Assembly (NCBI RefSeq): GCF_040581485.1
Contig: NC_090128.1
Location: 29,604,931 to 29,668,930 of the forward strand
Length of the DNA stretch: 64,000 nt
Reading direction: 5' to 3'
Source of the DNA: Linepithema humile
Taxonomy: Eukaryota; Arthropoda; Insecta; Hymenoptera; Formicidae
A program made the position numbers and the translations under genes. The notes under the pieces are model-generated. The model saw only the letters and a program-made list of their open reading frames with translations. It did not search any database and had not been told where the DNA came from. Shown here one piece after another: positions 51,812 to 64,000 of this stretch (position 1 is its first letter; every line of letters starts with the position of its first letter).

Positions 51812-52382
51812 TAGGGTGACCATTGGAAAGGTGTAAATTGCTATAAAAGGTGTAAATTGCTATAACACTTTGCAACAAATAGATGGAATAATGTGAACTA
51901 AATGTCATTTTGTAGAACTTGAAACTTGTCAATTTTATTACATGTAGGTGTGAAAAAAGTATGAAAAAAGTACATAATAATGAAGTAATCAAAACAAACA
52001 TAAAAAAAAATGCTACAAATTTGTCTGAGCGTTCAGTGATCAATATTTTCAAAGTGTTGTCTATTGGAATCGGCACTGACACTCAATAAATTTTTAAAAA
52101 CTGTTAAATATACAACTTTAACAACTAAAAAAATACCCTGAATGCATCTTCGAACACTCTGTTTCAGCTTATCATTATTTTTCAATGGACATTTTGAAAA
52201 TATTTATCACCCAAACAAGTTTGTAGCATTTCTGTCTTGTTTATTTTAATTCCTTAATTATTGTACACTTCCCTATATGAAACAAAATTGACAGGTTTCC
52301 TCTACAAAATAACGTTTCATTTATTTCATTTCGTCCATTCGTTGCAAAGCGATAATAATTTACTTTGTTTATTTACACCCTG
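51812..52382. mobile_element. Possible non-autonomous element with AGGGTG ends flanked by TA
   Basis: The left end TAGGGTGAC and the right end (reverse complement CAGGGTGTA) share the core AGGGTG. Each is flanked outside by TA (51810-51811 and 52383-52384), as expected for Tc1/mariner-like insertion. The terminal match is only about 6-7 nt, so this is weak. Inside, the 19-nt unit beginning aaaggtgtaaattgctat is directly repeated (51827 and 51846), and a second end-like motif, ACAGAGTGTTCGAAGATGC on the - strand (around 52150-52168), suggests nested or decayed repeats. The - strand 139-codon frame over this region has no recognisable domain. Confidence 0.3.
51827..51865. repeat. Two direct 19-nt copies
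   Basis: aaaggtgtaaattgctata occurs at 51827 and again at 51846 with no spacer. This is a simple tandem duplication just inside the putative element end at 51812. Confidence 0.9.
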
Positions 52383-53682
52383 TATACGTATACACAGTTT
52401 AAAATCGCGGCAGTATCATAGAGTACAAGTGGCAGTGTTTCTCCCTGTTGCGCGCGAGCCGGAACGGTCGAAAGTGACGGACGGCTAATTAGAGGGCGCG
52501 AGCTAAGGTTGCAAGATACCCGGGGGTTTGGCCGAGCGGCGGCTGCTCCGGAAAAGTCGCGATTATCGTCGAATGAACGCGGTGCTTGTAAGTGAGATCC
52601 CCGCCAAATCGAACCCACTCGAATGCGCCCGACGCGAGCGAATTTGCGATTCAGCCGTCACCCTTTTTCCGCCGTGAGGTCAACGACATTATCACGCCGT
52701 TACGACTCATCACCCCGGATTCCAGAAAATGAGATTTCAGAAACATTGAGCCACGTTAGTGGGATCGCGAATTTCAATTTTCCCAGATTATTCCCGTCCC
52801 CCTTCATTTTTTTTTCCTTTTCGCGAATTACTTTTCAGTCTTTCCTCGTAGTTGGAATAATAACATTTCCGAGTCTCTTATAATTTTACATCCGCAGTGA
52901 GAAAGTTTGCGCGCCAGAGCACCGGTCGGCTTTGATCTCCTCCGATTTTACATTACGCACTTTTACAAACTCTCTCGATCGGTAAAAAATGTTATGTTGC
53001 AGAAAATCCCTCCAGCTGATAAATATCTGGGACAATTTTCTTTTACCGGAACAATGCGCGAAAATGAGATTTGGTTGAAAGTAGCAGTAACCACGGCGCC
53101 GGCGGAGGCTGTCGCTGAGACGGCGTCTGCTTGTGTTATAAACGCAGAAAAGTCGCAGCAGCTTCGAGGAATTCTTGTACGTTCTCGGCTCCTTTGTCGC
53201 CGAGCACGATAAGTGGCTATCGCGCAGGAATTCCTTTTCGCCAACGAGCGCCGATATATCGTTATCGTCGAGTTTCGCGTCGCGCCAACGAATACTGTCG
53301 CGGGAACGCGTCTCTTAATAATCAGTAATTGCTATAAACGGCTTGCTGTCAAGGCGGGGAAACCAGCGGGGGAGAATGGGAGGCAAGAATATTACAGGCT
53401 CGGCAGGGTTTGTTGAGAAATTAGCCGGTTTGGGTCATAAGATCGCACCGCCGTCTCGGAGGGGCGACAGCCAGTTAATTAGAGACACCGTGTCTCTGGG
53501 TGGCGCGAAATCCCCGAGATTTCGGCCGAAATGCTGCCCGTCTAATGTAATCTTAATGCGTATAAATACTCCCGCAATTTCGCCGCGCGGCGGAGAGATG
53601 CGTTCAGCTCGCGGACAAATGTCGCTTGGCTCCGAGAAGACAACGTAAGAGAATGGCCGCTCATGCGTCACCAATCTCTTCT

Positions 53683-53697
53683 CCCCCCCCCCCCCCC
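53683..53697. repeat. C15 homopolymer
   Basis: Uninterrupted run of 15 cytosines. Confidence 0.95.
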
Positions 53698-55492
53698 GCG
53701 ATCTTTCATAATCCTTCCCGGAATTTGAAGAACGTCCTCGAGAAACATCGTTTCGTCAATTTGCTCTCGAGACAAGACAAACGCGCGGCGATTTCGCAGC
53801 GCGTTACACGCGTGTTAAATCTTCGTGTCGCTATTTTCATCGTGCACACAGGATACGTGCGCGTCTTTTTAGGACAAGAGGTAATTGTGCGCACGACTGC
53901 TGGCGGCTGAGTCCTCTTCTCTCCGCGCGCGCTTCCGCTTCAATAAACTCTCTCGGTGCATTCTAAATGTGCGTTTACGGCGGAATTTGCAGCGAGTCGT
54001 TCACATTATGCTCAATGCGTTTGACTGTAAAGGCGGAGAGGACGCTTGAAAGGTCGTATAAGCTTGTATCAAACTGTGTGTATTTTTAAATCCTTTGATT
54101 CCTTCAACCTACAAAAGCGCTCTGACATTTAATTGATATTTAAAGCCGGCGCAGCGGCCCTCTGCGCAGCAGTCGGATACCACATATCTATTCCTCATTT
54201 ATTTAATTAACGGGAAAATAATAACCCACGTGGAGATAGTTTCTTCACAATTTACGCGGACTTAAGCCGGTTAATTCGCGTTTAAAATGTCATCAATAAT
54301 GCGTGACGCAATCGCTCAAGAAGGCACACGTTCGTTTTAATGACGAGAAATATTACGAGGCACGCTCGCGTCGAAATGACGCTCATTATGATGCGGGCGG
54401 GCGCAGAAGACTGGAGACGCGCGTTCATCACCATATTTTTCAGGCTGAGATAACATCTAATGGAGAACATTAATAATTGCTGCGAGTTTCTAAAGCGGAT
54501 TTGCCCCTCCCGAGCGATTCGGCGCACGGAACGAGAAAGGGAGCAACCAAATGCTCGAAATATTCAAGCGAAATATCTGCGCCAATGCCGATCAATGGCT
54601 AAACTATTCCAAAAATCCAGAAATACGAGGAAATAATTCGTTGTCCGGCAGACGACAGGCCTTCTGATTTTTAATAATTTATTTCACTCACGCCGCTATA
54701 TATGTATAGCATATTGATGCGGTCCAGACATCTTCCATTTGCTCGCGACTGCTTTTTAATGAATTTTTTCGGCAATGCTGTGCGACGAAAGGAAAGTTTC
54801 GGAAATATATTCACACCGCGAGAAACTGCGCATTGCTTTTAACATGCGATGCCCAACGTGTCTCGTTAATATTCCGCGATATCAGATTAAGTAGGTAAGC
54901 GTATCGTGTTTCTTTTTTTTTCATCGATTAGCTGTATGTGCGAAATCAGTAGCAAGGCTCGACGATGACGATGTAGGAAAAGCTTCATTTTCGTAACTCC
55001 GGATGTGGAAATCGATGAATCGTGCCCGCAATAAAGCCACCGTTATCGGCCGCGCTCGCCCAGATCTGCTGTTTATCGTACATTTAACGGATAAACAATG
55101 CATTGAAGCAAATACACGAGGCAGTGGGTGCGTGGGGGTGACGAGAGAGGGGGGAGGGGGAGAAAACCCGCCAGGGTTTGCCGATGAGGCGCGGAGCGTG
55201 GAAACGGCCGTTAAATAGAGACCGAAGCCGCGAACGAGAAGAGACAGATAAATGCCGCGCGCGGTATCGCCGATATCGCCGCACGTCGCAAAATCGTGCT
55301 GTACAGCAAATCCTATGCATATTTAATCAGTCAGAATTATGGCTCGTCATGTAGCAGTTTTAACAGATCATCCGTTGCTACGCAATCGCCCGCGCTTTTC
55401 GCTCTTCTCGCCGATCTGCGCGGACGCACGCGGTACGCGTATATCGCTCGCACCGTCTCGCTTCGCCGGAGAGAACGCCGGAAAGAACGCCG

Positions 55493-55529
55493 GAAAGAAA
55501 GAAAGAAAGAAAGAAAGAAAGAAAAAAAA
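55493..55529. repeat. (GAAA)n microsatellite
   Basis: About nine GAAA units ending in an A-run. Directly before it, the 10-nt unit ggagagaacgcc/ggaaagaacgcc is partly repeated (55468-55492). Confidence 0.92.
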
Positions 55530-56044
55530 GGGTAGTGGAGTGGAATCGTTTTTCCGCCGGAAAAAACGCCGAAAAACGGTACAGCGCGAGATATTTTCGT
55601 TTCCGGAAACTTCATATATGCGGATTCAGGACTCCTCGGAACCGTGAGCCGTCAACGTTTCCTTAGGCACAGAGTGCAACGCTCCCCGAAGTTTCATCGA
55701 GCGCTCCATTAAAGCGACAGCGTAAGAAGATTAAGATAGTCGAGAGCCCCGTGAAGCCGCGACGAGTATTTGGATCCGCGCGCGGATAAGTCAGGCGGAA
55801 ATAATTTATTCGCGCATTTATGGTTACATCAATATGTATAGCGCTGAAGGATGCGCGCGTCGACCGATTACATTACATGCCTCTCTATTTGAGGCTCACG
55901 GCGCGACTCAACCCTTCCCGAAAGGACGATGTACTTCCTCGTGTACTTAATTTCGCGGCAAGACCAGAATGGATATATAACCGCGCGCGGAGCTCTCGTA
56001 ACCCGCGGGTTATCCAGCTCGCCCGCGCACTATTTTTAGACCGG

Positions 56045-56049
<5 letters not shown>

Positions 56050-56113
<64 letters not shown>
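56050..56113. repeat. (TC)32 microsatellite
   Basis: Uninterrupted TC array. Confidence 0.97.
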
Positions 56114-56115
<2 letters not shown>

Positions 56116-58800
56116 CGGACTCTCCCCGTCGAGTCTTTTAATTTCCATTTTTAATTAGTAAATCCAGCGGACCGTTTACCCCGTTTCTCATTCGCCGTTG
56201 GCCTTTTTTCGCTCGTTCGCCTTCCGGTGTTTTGACGTTTGCCGCGAAAACGAGAGTATCGCGCCCGGCGGCTTCGAAAAACATACTGCTTGTATCGGCG
56301 TATCATTTTATCAGAGATGAAAAAAAAACAAAAAAAGAGTAAACAAACAGCGGATAGCGCGGGACCGATAAAATATGATTTTTCCCGTGCGATGTCTCTG
56401 GTAAACGCACCAGAAACTGCTGGATTTTTGGCGAATATTTTTTTGCGCCTGGGATTCTCATAAAGTCCAACGATTCTGGCTTAACGATATATTTCTGCAA
56501 AAACAGAGCGCGATCGCAACAAACCATTTCGAGAAATTGATTACTCTTGAATCTAGACGTTTCTTTGAATATCCAAGCGAATTGATGGTAGCGCATTTAT
56601 TATTTCTAGTTTAGCAATATGATTATTGCTATTATTATTATTGCCAAGCAAGAACTAGAAAAAATGAATGTGCTACTATGAATTCGATTGGATTGTGCAA
56701 GTTGGTGAAAATTTAATCGATATATCGTCTGACGTGTAAGAGTATTTAGCATTTGAACTTTTCAAACAAAATATTTATGTGTGTGTGTGAGACAGATTTA
56801 CGAAGATCCACGATAAATTTCTAATTCATTGAGGATTTTCTCTAAACTTCATATGTAATATTACAAAACATAGTGTTTAACGTAATTCCAGTGCCTTCGA
56901 TATCTAAGCTTTGCAGAAAATTTCAGTCACAGATCTTTAATTTGCTTCGATACGCTCCGGTGACTACAAACTAATCGAGGAATAACATATACCGCGGTTG
57001 ATATAAACTCTTGAGAAATATTTTATATAATCATGAGAAGTGATGTTTGCCTATACGTAAAGAGAATAAGAATTATACAATACTTATATAAATCTCCTTG
57101 TCGCTGATATAGCGAAAGATGTTATTTCGCCGATATTTCTTCGCAATCTCATTCGCTAAAATTTATGAAGCCTGCAAAAAGTGTAAGGCGATGACATGTA
57201 CAACGAAGGAAGAGAAATACCACCGAGACACGTAATACTGTTTGACATTTCGCCTACTGGCGCCACGCGATTCTTCGTACACGAATGAAATTCTCGCCGA
57301 AAACAGCCGGGCTCGCCTGTTGTTTCCGAGAAATTTCCAGATTTCTCGACACGGCGATGATTAATTTTTATTCACGCCTCAAGAAATTTCCAAATAAGTA
57401 AAACTTTCAACGCGAAATTCTGAACGCGAGCATGATTCGTCCGGGGAAAAGCGGAATATACACCTCGATATCTGTGATCGGATATCCGCGGCGCTCCGGT
57501 GTCAAGGAAAAAGTTCCGCCGTGTCATCTGATAACTCTCTGTAAGCGAGAAGTTAAAGAAGGAGCACGCTCCGGTGGCGCGTCAAACAAAAATGCTGAAA
57601 CTTTTAATTAGCCGGCGAGAGGAGACGCGAGACGCTGGCTGATAAGCATACGTGCACCGCGACGCATGGCGGCGCATCGTTTTCATCATCCGTCACACGT
57701 TGAGAAGTGAACGGATGGCTGAACGCACGGCGTGTCGAACATCGCGAAAAAAAGTGCGACGCACGTAACGAGAGTATATACAGCGATGCATGCGCCTTCA
57801 CTTTCGCATACGCTCGACGATGACTTTCAAGCGGATCGTCCGGCGATTGCACAAGTGGCCGATGGGATCGTGAGCCGGCGTAAAAAACTTGATCGGCCGT
57901 AACGCGAACGGATATTTTTGCGCTTTCACAGTAACAAGAATCAGACGCGAAAGGATGCGTTACGTCAGTGGAAACAAACTCGAGTGGTCAGACGTGATGA
58001 GAGCACTTGGGTCACATCGATAGTCCTAACAGAGCGCGATTCACTAACGCGCTGCTCCTTTCTAAATCACAAATATGGCGACTGCTTTACAAAAATTCCA
58101 GATTATAACGGCTTAAAATACAACTTTGTGACGTAAGTAGAAAAAAAAACCAAGTGATATATAACTTTCGTAATTTTTCAGAATTTTTTAGACCACACTT
58201 GACAGATCGAACACGAATTAGGAAACTGTAGATCGCGTCCGAAAGTGAGAGGCGGAAGGAGTGATATAGTTTACTTGCAGTTACATTCACATCGGCGCCC
58301 GGTGATCGGACAGCCCGTGCCGCGGCGATTAAATTAGGTCTCGGAGTTGCTGCGAGAGCGGTGCTGCTCCTCAAGGCTGTTGTCTAGCATCTTCTTCGGC
58401 AGCCAAACTTCGTTCAACCGCAGAGATGAAGTAACGCTGATTAGACGCATACTCCGTGGAGTATGGCGCATAAGTAAATTTCAAGTTAAATACACGGTTA
58501 TGCGCAACGCAGACGGATGTAAACGGATATGCTTCCGCCGCCGGGTTGAAATCTTTATGAGCGTGGTTTATTCAGCATCTAGAGAGCTGCGTGCAGTTGT
58601 AATTTTCCTGATTTCTTCATTTCCACCGCGCTCCTTCTAAATTCCAATAATTTATTAAAATTACCGCGCTGCCATCGGAAGAGGAACTCTTTGATTTCCC
58701 GCTTTTTTTCGCAAGCGAGTCGCGAAAAACTTTTTAATCCGAGTAAAATGAAAAAGCTCGTACGTTTTCACAGCGAAATTCGATTCTCTCGTGAGTTCGT

Positions 58801-59091
58801 GACTTTTTTACAAGGCAGTAGGGTGCTGCCGCTCTGCCTGTAAGCGAATCAACGCCGCGATCGGATTTGCTCGTCGCAGCAAGATCGTCTCGAGGCTGCG
58901 GCGGTTTTTCACGCAAGGCGCATAAGCGAGAGAGGACTCTCTCGCGGAAACGGTCGGTGTTGCTGACAGCCCGCCGGCAATTTAGTCGATCAAACTCCTC
59001 ACCGCAGGGTTATCGAAGGTAGAGAAGGTGGATTAGTGCGGTGAGACGGGCGAGTGCGCCGGGTTACCCTACGAACCTACGCTCCGGCAAA
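58801..59091 (+). other. CpG-rich stretch ending at a strong splice-donor match
   Basis: A CpG-rich segment ends in ggcaaa|gtaagttcc, with the donor GT at 59092-59093, one of the best donor matches in the window. It could be a noncoding first exon of a + strand gene continuing past the window. No TATA box, initiator or ATG frame supports this, so it is only a lead. Confidence 0.15.
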
Positions 59092-60345
59092 GTAAGTTCC
59101 TTTCCCACGAGCTATATGCGTCAGCGTATTTCGTTTGCACGAGAGCTGCGACTACGAGGACAGATTAATTAAGGTCGCAGCGACGACGGCAAAGCAAACG
59201 TGTTTCTATCATGAAATACGGCGAAACATCATTTTTTTTTTGCTACGGTTCGCGCGGTACTTTTTGCACGGCCGTTAAATCACTCATCAGTTTGATCCCG
59301 ACAAAGTTATAAAAACTGCAACAACTAGACCGCTGATTTTCGTGAATAATCTGCGAAAGTTATTTCTGTACCGACCTCACCTTATTTAATGATCCCTCAA
59401 TGAGTCCTTAAATCCCGATAAAGTCAAATGTATTTTATATCGCGTAAACTCTTCAGCATTCAAAAGTACATGCGAGCTACTTTTTTTAACAGAGCGATCT
59501 CGTATTCCACACAAAAATTAAAAAATGTGATTTCAATATTACTAAAATTTACATCAGAGACAAACTAAGTGTCAAAATATAAAAAAATTAATGAAAACAA
59601 AATAGATATTAAAATTAGAAACATAAATTTCAAAGTCAAAAAACACGTTGCGATCGACTTTGAGCACTTTTACTTTAAACTATCGACATGAACCGGCAAA
59701 TATTTTAACTATCCAGATCGTTTCGTCGCGAGTCTCGCCAACCATTAATTTCACGACGGTAAAAAAAAAACACGTCGTCGATAGATTTCTGATAGATTTC
59801 AGATAATTAGAGGAGCATGCGACCGTTCGATACATTATTCATTCCTTTTCGTCCCGCTTTAGAAGGTACACGGCCGCTTACTCTTGGCAAAGACACAATA
59901 TTCCTTTTCTGGCCTTCGATCTCCTCCCACCTGCCGTCTGCTTACTTCATTTTATGCTTTCTCTACGTTGCGCTTCTTACGAAAACTCCACCTTACAACG
60001 TGAATTAACTCAATCACCGCACTGCATCTGTTATCGTTTCTGCATTCCCCTTCTTTCACGCCTATTTCGCAGTTTTTCTTTACGCAGTTAGAATCGAATC
60101 CGAGATCCCTGATAGTTTTCCAAGTGAAAAAATTTTTAATCGCTCGCTACATCAAATTGCGTATAGTTTTAATATTCTTCTCATTTCCCTCTCCGCTGAC
60201 TTGTCATTGCTAAATATAATTCTGATACCGCAAACTCAACTGAATTATTGCGATATGCGCAATCACGATCTGATGTTTCCCTTTTTATGCACCTTCTAAA
60301 TCGCTTTCAGAACGTTTACCTTCGTCCTAAGGAGAGAATAAACAT

Positions 60346-60350
<5 letters not shown>

Positions 60351-60416
<66 letters not shown>

Positions 60417-60424
60417 CCTCCCTC
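60351..60424. repeat. (TC)31 microsatellite followed by CCCT units
   Basis: TC array from 60351 to 60412 continues into CCCT/ccctc units. It is a compound pyrimidine tract. Confidence 0.97.
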
Positions 60425-61010
60425 TTTCTCCCCGTCTTCCCGCGTTCGTGCAGTAAACCACCTTAATCGTTCGCTCGTGCAGGTCGACTCTCGATCGACC
60501 GGCGTGTCTCGGCGACGCGCCTCGTAAATAGAACGCCGTCACTTTCCACGGACCGGTCGCCTTTACATCGGCGTGCGCAGCGTGCACATCCGTCCGTATG
60601 CACCTTATCTCGTCGATGAGCGCGTACGTTCACCGGGTGCGCCTCCGTGACGCGCATACACACGGACGGCTTTTCTCGCGCTCCGCAAAAAGGGAGGAAA
60701 CTGATAGCGCGCGGTTACATTATGCGCGGCTGACCTATAAGGCGAACGTACGCCGGATGAGAGGAGAGCTACGAGAGACACGAGAGTGTAACACCGACGC
60801 AATACTCTTTCCCCGTATTTATTCCGTCATTGTGTGGTCGCGATGGCGCCGTGCCTCGGCGATACAAGCGGATTCTTGTAAAGCCGAGCGGTGGAACGCG
60901 CAGTGTCCACTGTTCATCGTTGAACGTGAATACTGCATCTCCGCCTTCTTACACTCGAGAAGTTTCTTAAATCGGTTCGCCGGGAGCGCAGCCAAGTTTT
61001 TCGCACACGA

Positions 61011-61047
61011 GTGCACACACACACGCGCGCGCGCGCACACACGCGCT
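61011..61047. repeat. Alternating CA/CG tract
   Basis: A strictly alternating purine-pyrimidine stretch of about 37 nt: GTG(CA)n, then (CG)n, then (CA)n, then CGCG. Such sequence readily adopts Z-DNA. Confidence 0.9.
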
Positions 61048-63688
61048 GCATGTTTACACCGTGTTTGCGCGATCTATCATAAAGATACATATCGAAAGCA
61101 GATATGCACTCTTTAAATATCGCCGAGTATTTTATGCTCGACGCCCTTAAAAGTATGAAATTTACTTTGCTTCACGGCCGTGCAATCGAGTTTGGCGTGG
61201 AGCATGCTTCAACACGGGATATTAAAGGTGGAAACAACGGAGCTAACTATGGTTTATGCACGTATCACGGCGAGCGCTCTCTTTCGCTTCGCTGCGCTCG
61301 GAAAATACCATCGTGAAAATTAACACGACATAAAAATTAATGCGACCCACACCACCTTTTCATCTCGCTCTCGCGTACATCGCGATTCAAGCGAATATTT
61401 AAGAATAAAAAGAAATATATATTAAAATTTGAATGGCGTACGTGAACGAAATTTTATCCGATGGAATGGTATGAAACGTATGTAATGCATTTTCACGAGT
61501 GCTATTTTAAAAGTCGTCTCATCGAGCGAGCCATTAAAAATCGGTATCGAGCGACGCAATGTGACGCTCTTGCCTGCAGAAATTCCTGCATATTTATTTA
61601 TCCACGGTTTAATAAATGTATGGATTATGGAAAACAATACAGAGCAGAAAGGCAAACTGCAATATTCTGTTAAAAATATAATTTTTATCGCAATTATTTC
61701 TGACATTTATATCAAAAAACGAAATACTGACAAGCTGTCAAATATGTAAAAAAAACGAACATAACCAAACAATTCTTTAGAAAATACCAAAAATTATTTG
61801 CTGAATAAAATTTCGCTCTTTGTATTAATGAGATGAATAAATCGAAAAAGTGACGCGCGCGGAACGAAAAACAAAGAATGAAGAGTAATCTATCTGATGA
61901 TTGGTTGGCAAGTGGACAATGCGACCCAATTTTCTTTCCTGCGACTCAATTATGAAACGTAGAAACGTAATCGGATGATGATAAAACGGGGCGGGTAAGG
62001 GCGCAGAGAAGTTCGACGGAAGAATAAAACAAAACGTAAAAAAAAAAGAGAGCAGAATAAAAGAGAGAAAAATAAACGGAACAATAAACGGAGATGAATG
62101 TCAGCCGAAGGCAGAATGATTGAAAACGGAACGAAGCGTGGAATTCTCTCGCGGGTCGCTTGCCCACGCACGTTTATCCGACATACGTATGTCCATTTGG
62201 ACTAGTCTCCCGTACGAGCGTGTAAATTTATGTACGGTCACGCAAATATTCGCAACGATTCGCTTGGTCAAAAGCGAAAATCAAATCGGCCGGCGCTTCG
62301 TCATTGCATTAAAAGTCGAATAAACGCCGGGGTATCGCAACCGCATGCGTTTTGAGCGGCAGTCGCGCAAACAGCACGCTAAGCTCGTGCAGTAACGCGC
62401 TTTTCACACAAGCATCCCGATGGCGTAAATCTTGTCGTACCACCTTCGACGCTAATTTTCGCATGCCGAGAGCTCTCCCGTCGTGCATCTGACCGTGTCT
62501 GACCGTGCATCTGACAACGCAGCGCATAAATATGCGATTACGTTCGGGAAAAGCCATGCTCCGATGCGTTTTAATACACTGCTCACTCACGAACAAAGTA
62601 CACAGACTGTAATTTCTTTTTGAAGAACATGAGAAAGGCTGTATGTATCCCGCGACTTGTTTGACGAGTCGCAGCTATTTGCAATAATCTGAATTCTTCA
62701 AATAACAACAAAAAAAAGGTGTAAGTTTCTCTTGTCATCGAATTTGCAGAATTTACAAAACAATATTCTCACATATCGGTTAATTATTCATACTACAATA
62801 AGAGGAATACTTATAAAATATGACGCGTTACTAAATGCGGCGACTATTCAATTACCCGCTATACGTGTGGACCAATCGTAATAATTGTGAGACTTAATTG
62901 ACAACAAGATATGTTACGGCTAATTGATTTTGGCATTTGATTTTTGGCGACAGTGCGCAGTGACAATAATACGCGCTGAAACATTGAACGCGGAGCGTTC
63001 GTTTAAGCGAGGCGATAACGCGGACGGCATTAATTTTGCGCCGTGACTCAACGATTGACTTTTCCACTCCTGAATCATAGAAGAGTAAGCTATTACGAAC
63101 GCGATGCTGTCTCATGCCACGGATATTTCGTCGTGTAACGGTAATCGCGCTCGATTCCGGCACTCATTCCACGTAATAGACAACTCTTTCATTCGTTTGC
63201 GCGTCTTTTTACATGAGAATTTAACACGCCGCAATTATACACGTACGAGCAGTGATACTCGAATAATAACTGACGATTGAACACAAAGTCACGTTATAAT
63301 CGTCTACGCGCACGCAAAGTCCTGCAGCGGTCCCGCTACGTAGCGCCCAGGCGCGTTGAGCACCGGTTATCATGCCGAGTTACCGGTAAATAATAGGCCG
63401 GCATTACAGACAGAAATAACGTGTAACGGCCGCGACATTCACGCGTTTCCTGATTACCTTAACGCAATGTTACGTGACGGGTATTCCGTAACTCATCGAA
63501 ACCTTATTCAACGGGTGAAACGCTTATCGCGAGCGCGCTATTAATCAAAAGATTGCGACCTTTTTCTTCTCGAAGAAAATTTGTGGCAGTAATTTTGCAC
63601 AAAGAGTGACAATAGGTAATTCGTAATCGAAACGTCTCGCGAAAGCTCCAAAATTCCGTATCCCGATTCGTTATCATTCTCGATCAAA

Positions 63689-63718
63689 CCCCCCCCCCCC
63701 AAAAAAAAAAAAAAAAAA
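63689..63718. repeat. C12 run joined directly to A18 run
   Basis: Twelve cytosines are followed without a spacer by eighteen adenines. Confidence 0.95.
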
Positions 63719-63906
63719 CGAAAAGAGGAGGGACGGGCTGAATTATAGCGATCTTTTTACGCGTCGCGTTTATATCGCGTTGGCTGAAGGTGCGCACCGT
63801 CGCCAGGCCGTATTCCACGTCGTACGAAGTACAGATTTCCCGAGGATTGTAAACAAAAATACGATCTTGGCAACCCTCCCCCGTGGCAAACGGAGGCCGC
63901 CGTCAA

Positions 63907-63920
63907 CCCCCCCCCCCCCC
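63907..63920. repeat. C14 homopolymer
   Basis: Uninterrupted run of 14 cytosines near the window end. Confidence 0.95.
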
Positions 63921-64000
63921 GCACGCGTCGATGCAAATCCCCGCGCGGGGATCGGAGGGATACTACGCTTTGCGCGGAATTGCGGGAGGGAGCGCCTCCG

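Larger units (their letters stand above)
48061..58800. other. Noncoding stretch, no supported gene
   Basis: Contains a poly-A-rich block at 49392-49439 with an adjacent perfect hairpin, (GA)14 at 51443-51471, a C15 run (53683-53697), GAAA repeats (55493-55529) and (CT)32 at 56050-56113. The 52907-53212 + frame (101 codons) has no ATG start and no recognised domain. Confidence 0.5.
59093..64000. other. Noncoding stretch, no supported gene
   Basis: Contains (TC)31 at 60351-60412 followed by CCCT units, a purine/pyrimidine-alternating tract at 61011-61045, a C12A18 run at 63689-63718 and a C14 run at 63907-63920. The 172-codon frame at 60598-61116 lies in CpG- and CA-rich DNA and has no domain. 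Confidence 0.5.

Noticed and set aside
52907..53212. 101-codon + strand frame with plausible composition in its middle
   Set aside because: There is no ATG start, a 93-codon frame lies on the other strand and no domain is recognised.

Overview
This window looks like a piece of an insect nuclear chromosome, most likely from a hymenopteran and plausibly an ant. Three things point that way. The only recognisable protein-coding sequence is an arthropod cuticle gene split by a ~10 kb intron. CpG dinucleotides are abundant rather than depleted, which is common in ants and bees. Long (CT)n/(GA)n tracts and poly-G/poly-C runs are scattered throughout. There are no operons, ribosome binding sites, CRISPR arrays, or rRNA or tRNA genes that I can support. 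The order-level assignment is inference.

The one gene I can defend is on the + strand. Two exons, 27264-27455 and 37410-37756, join in phase 1 to give a 179-residue C-terminal part of a secreted chitin-binding protein. It has a single type-2 chitin-binding (peritrophin-A/CBM14) domain with all six cysteines, of the kind found in 'cuticular proteins analogous to peritrophins 1' (CPAP1). The first of these exons encodes a Gly/Arg- and Asp/Tyr-rich linker. The second encodes the whole chitin-binding domain, a short basic tail and the stop codon. The start codon and signal peptide are not in these exons. They must be on one or more upstream exons that are either outside the window or not recognisable within 1-27263.

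Layout: 1-27263 is noncoding as far as I can see, with microsatellites, a palindromic transposon-like element at 11813-12254, and a possible + strand TATA/initiator promoter near 6338-6375. 27264-37756 holds the gene, including a 9,954-bp intron that carries a likely MITE at 34053-34494. 37757 to about 38310 is the probable 3' UTR. From there to 64000 I see no convincing exon. That stretch holds a possible - strand TATA/initiator promoter near 41060-41101, a weak terminal-repeat element at 51812-52382, AT-rich hairpins near 46100-46260, a GC-rich island at 47390-48060, and many simple repeats.

Open reading frames elsewhere (up to about 210 codons) lie in low-complexity or GC-rich DNA. They lack recognisable domains and usually have an equally long partner on the other strand, so I treat them as chance. 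I did not find evidence of a novel multi-gene system here. The most useful leads are the alternative splice donor of the cuticle gene, the palindromic repeat element, and the two core-promoter candidates.
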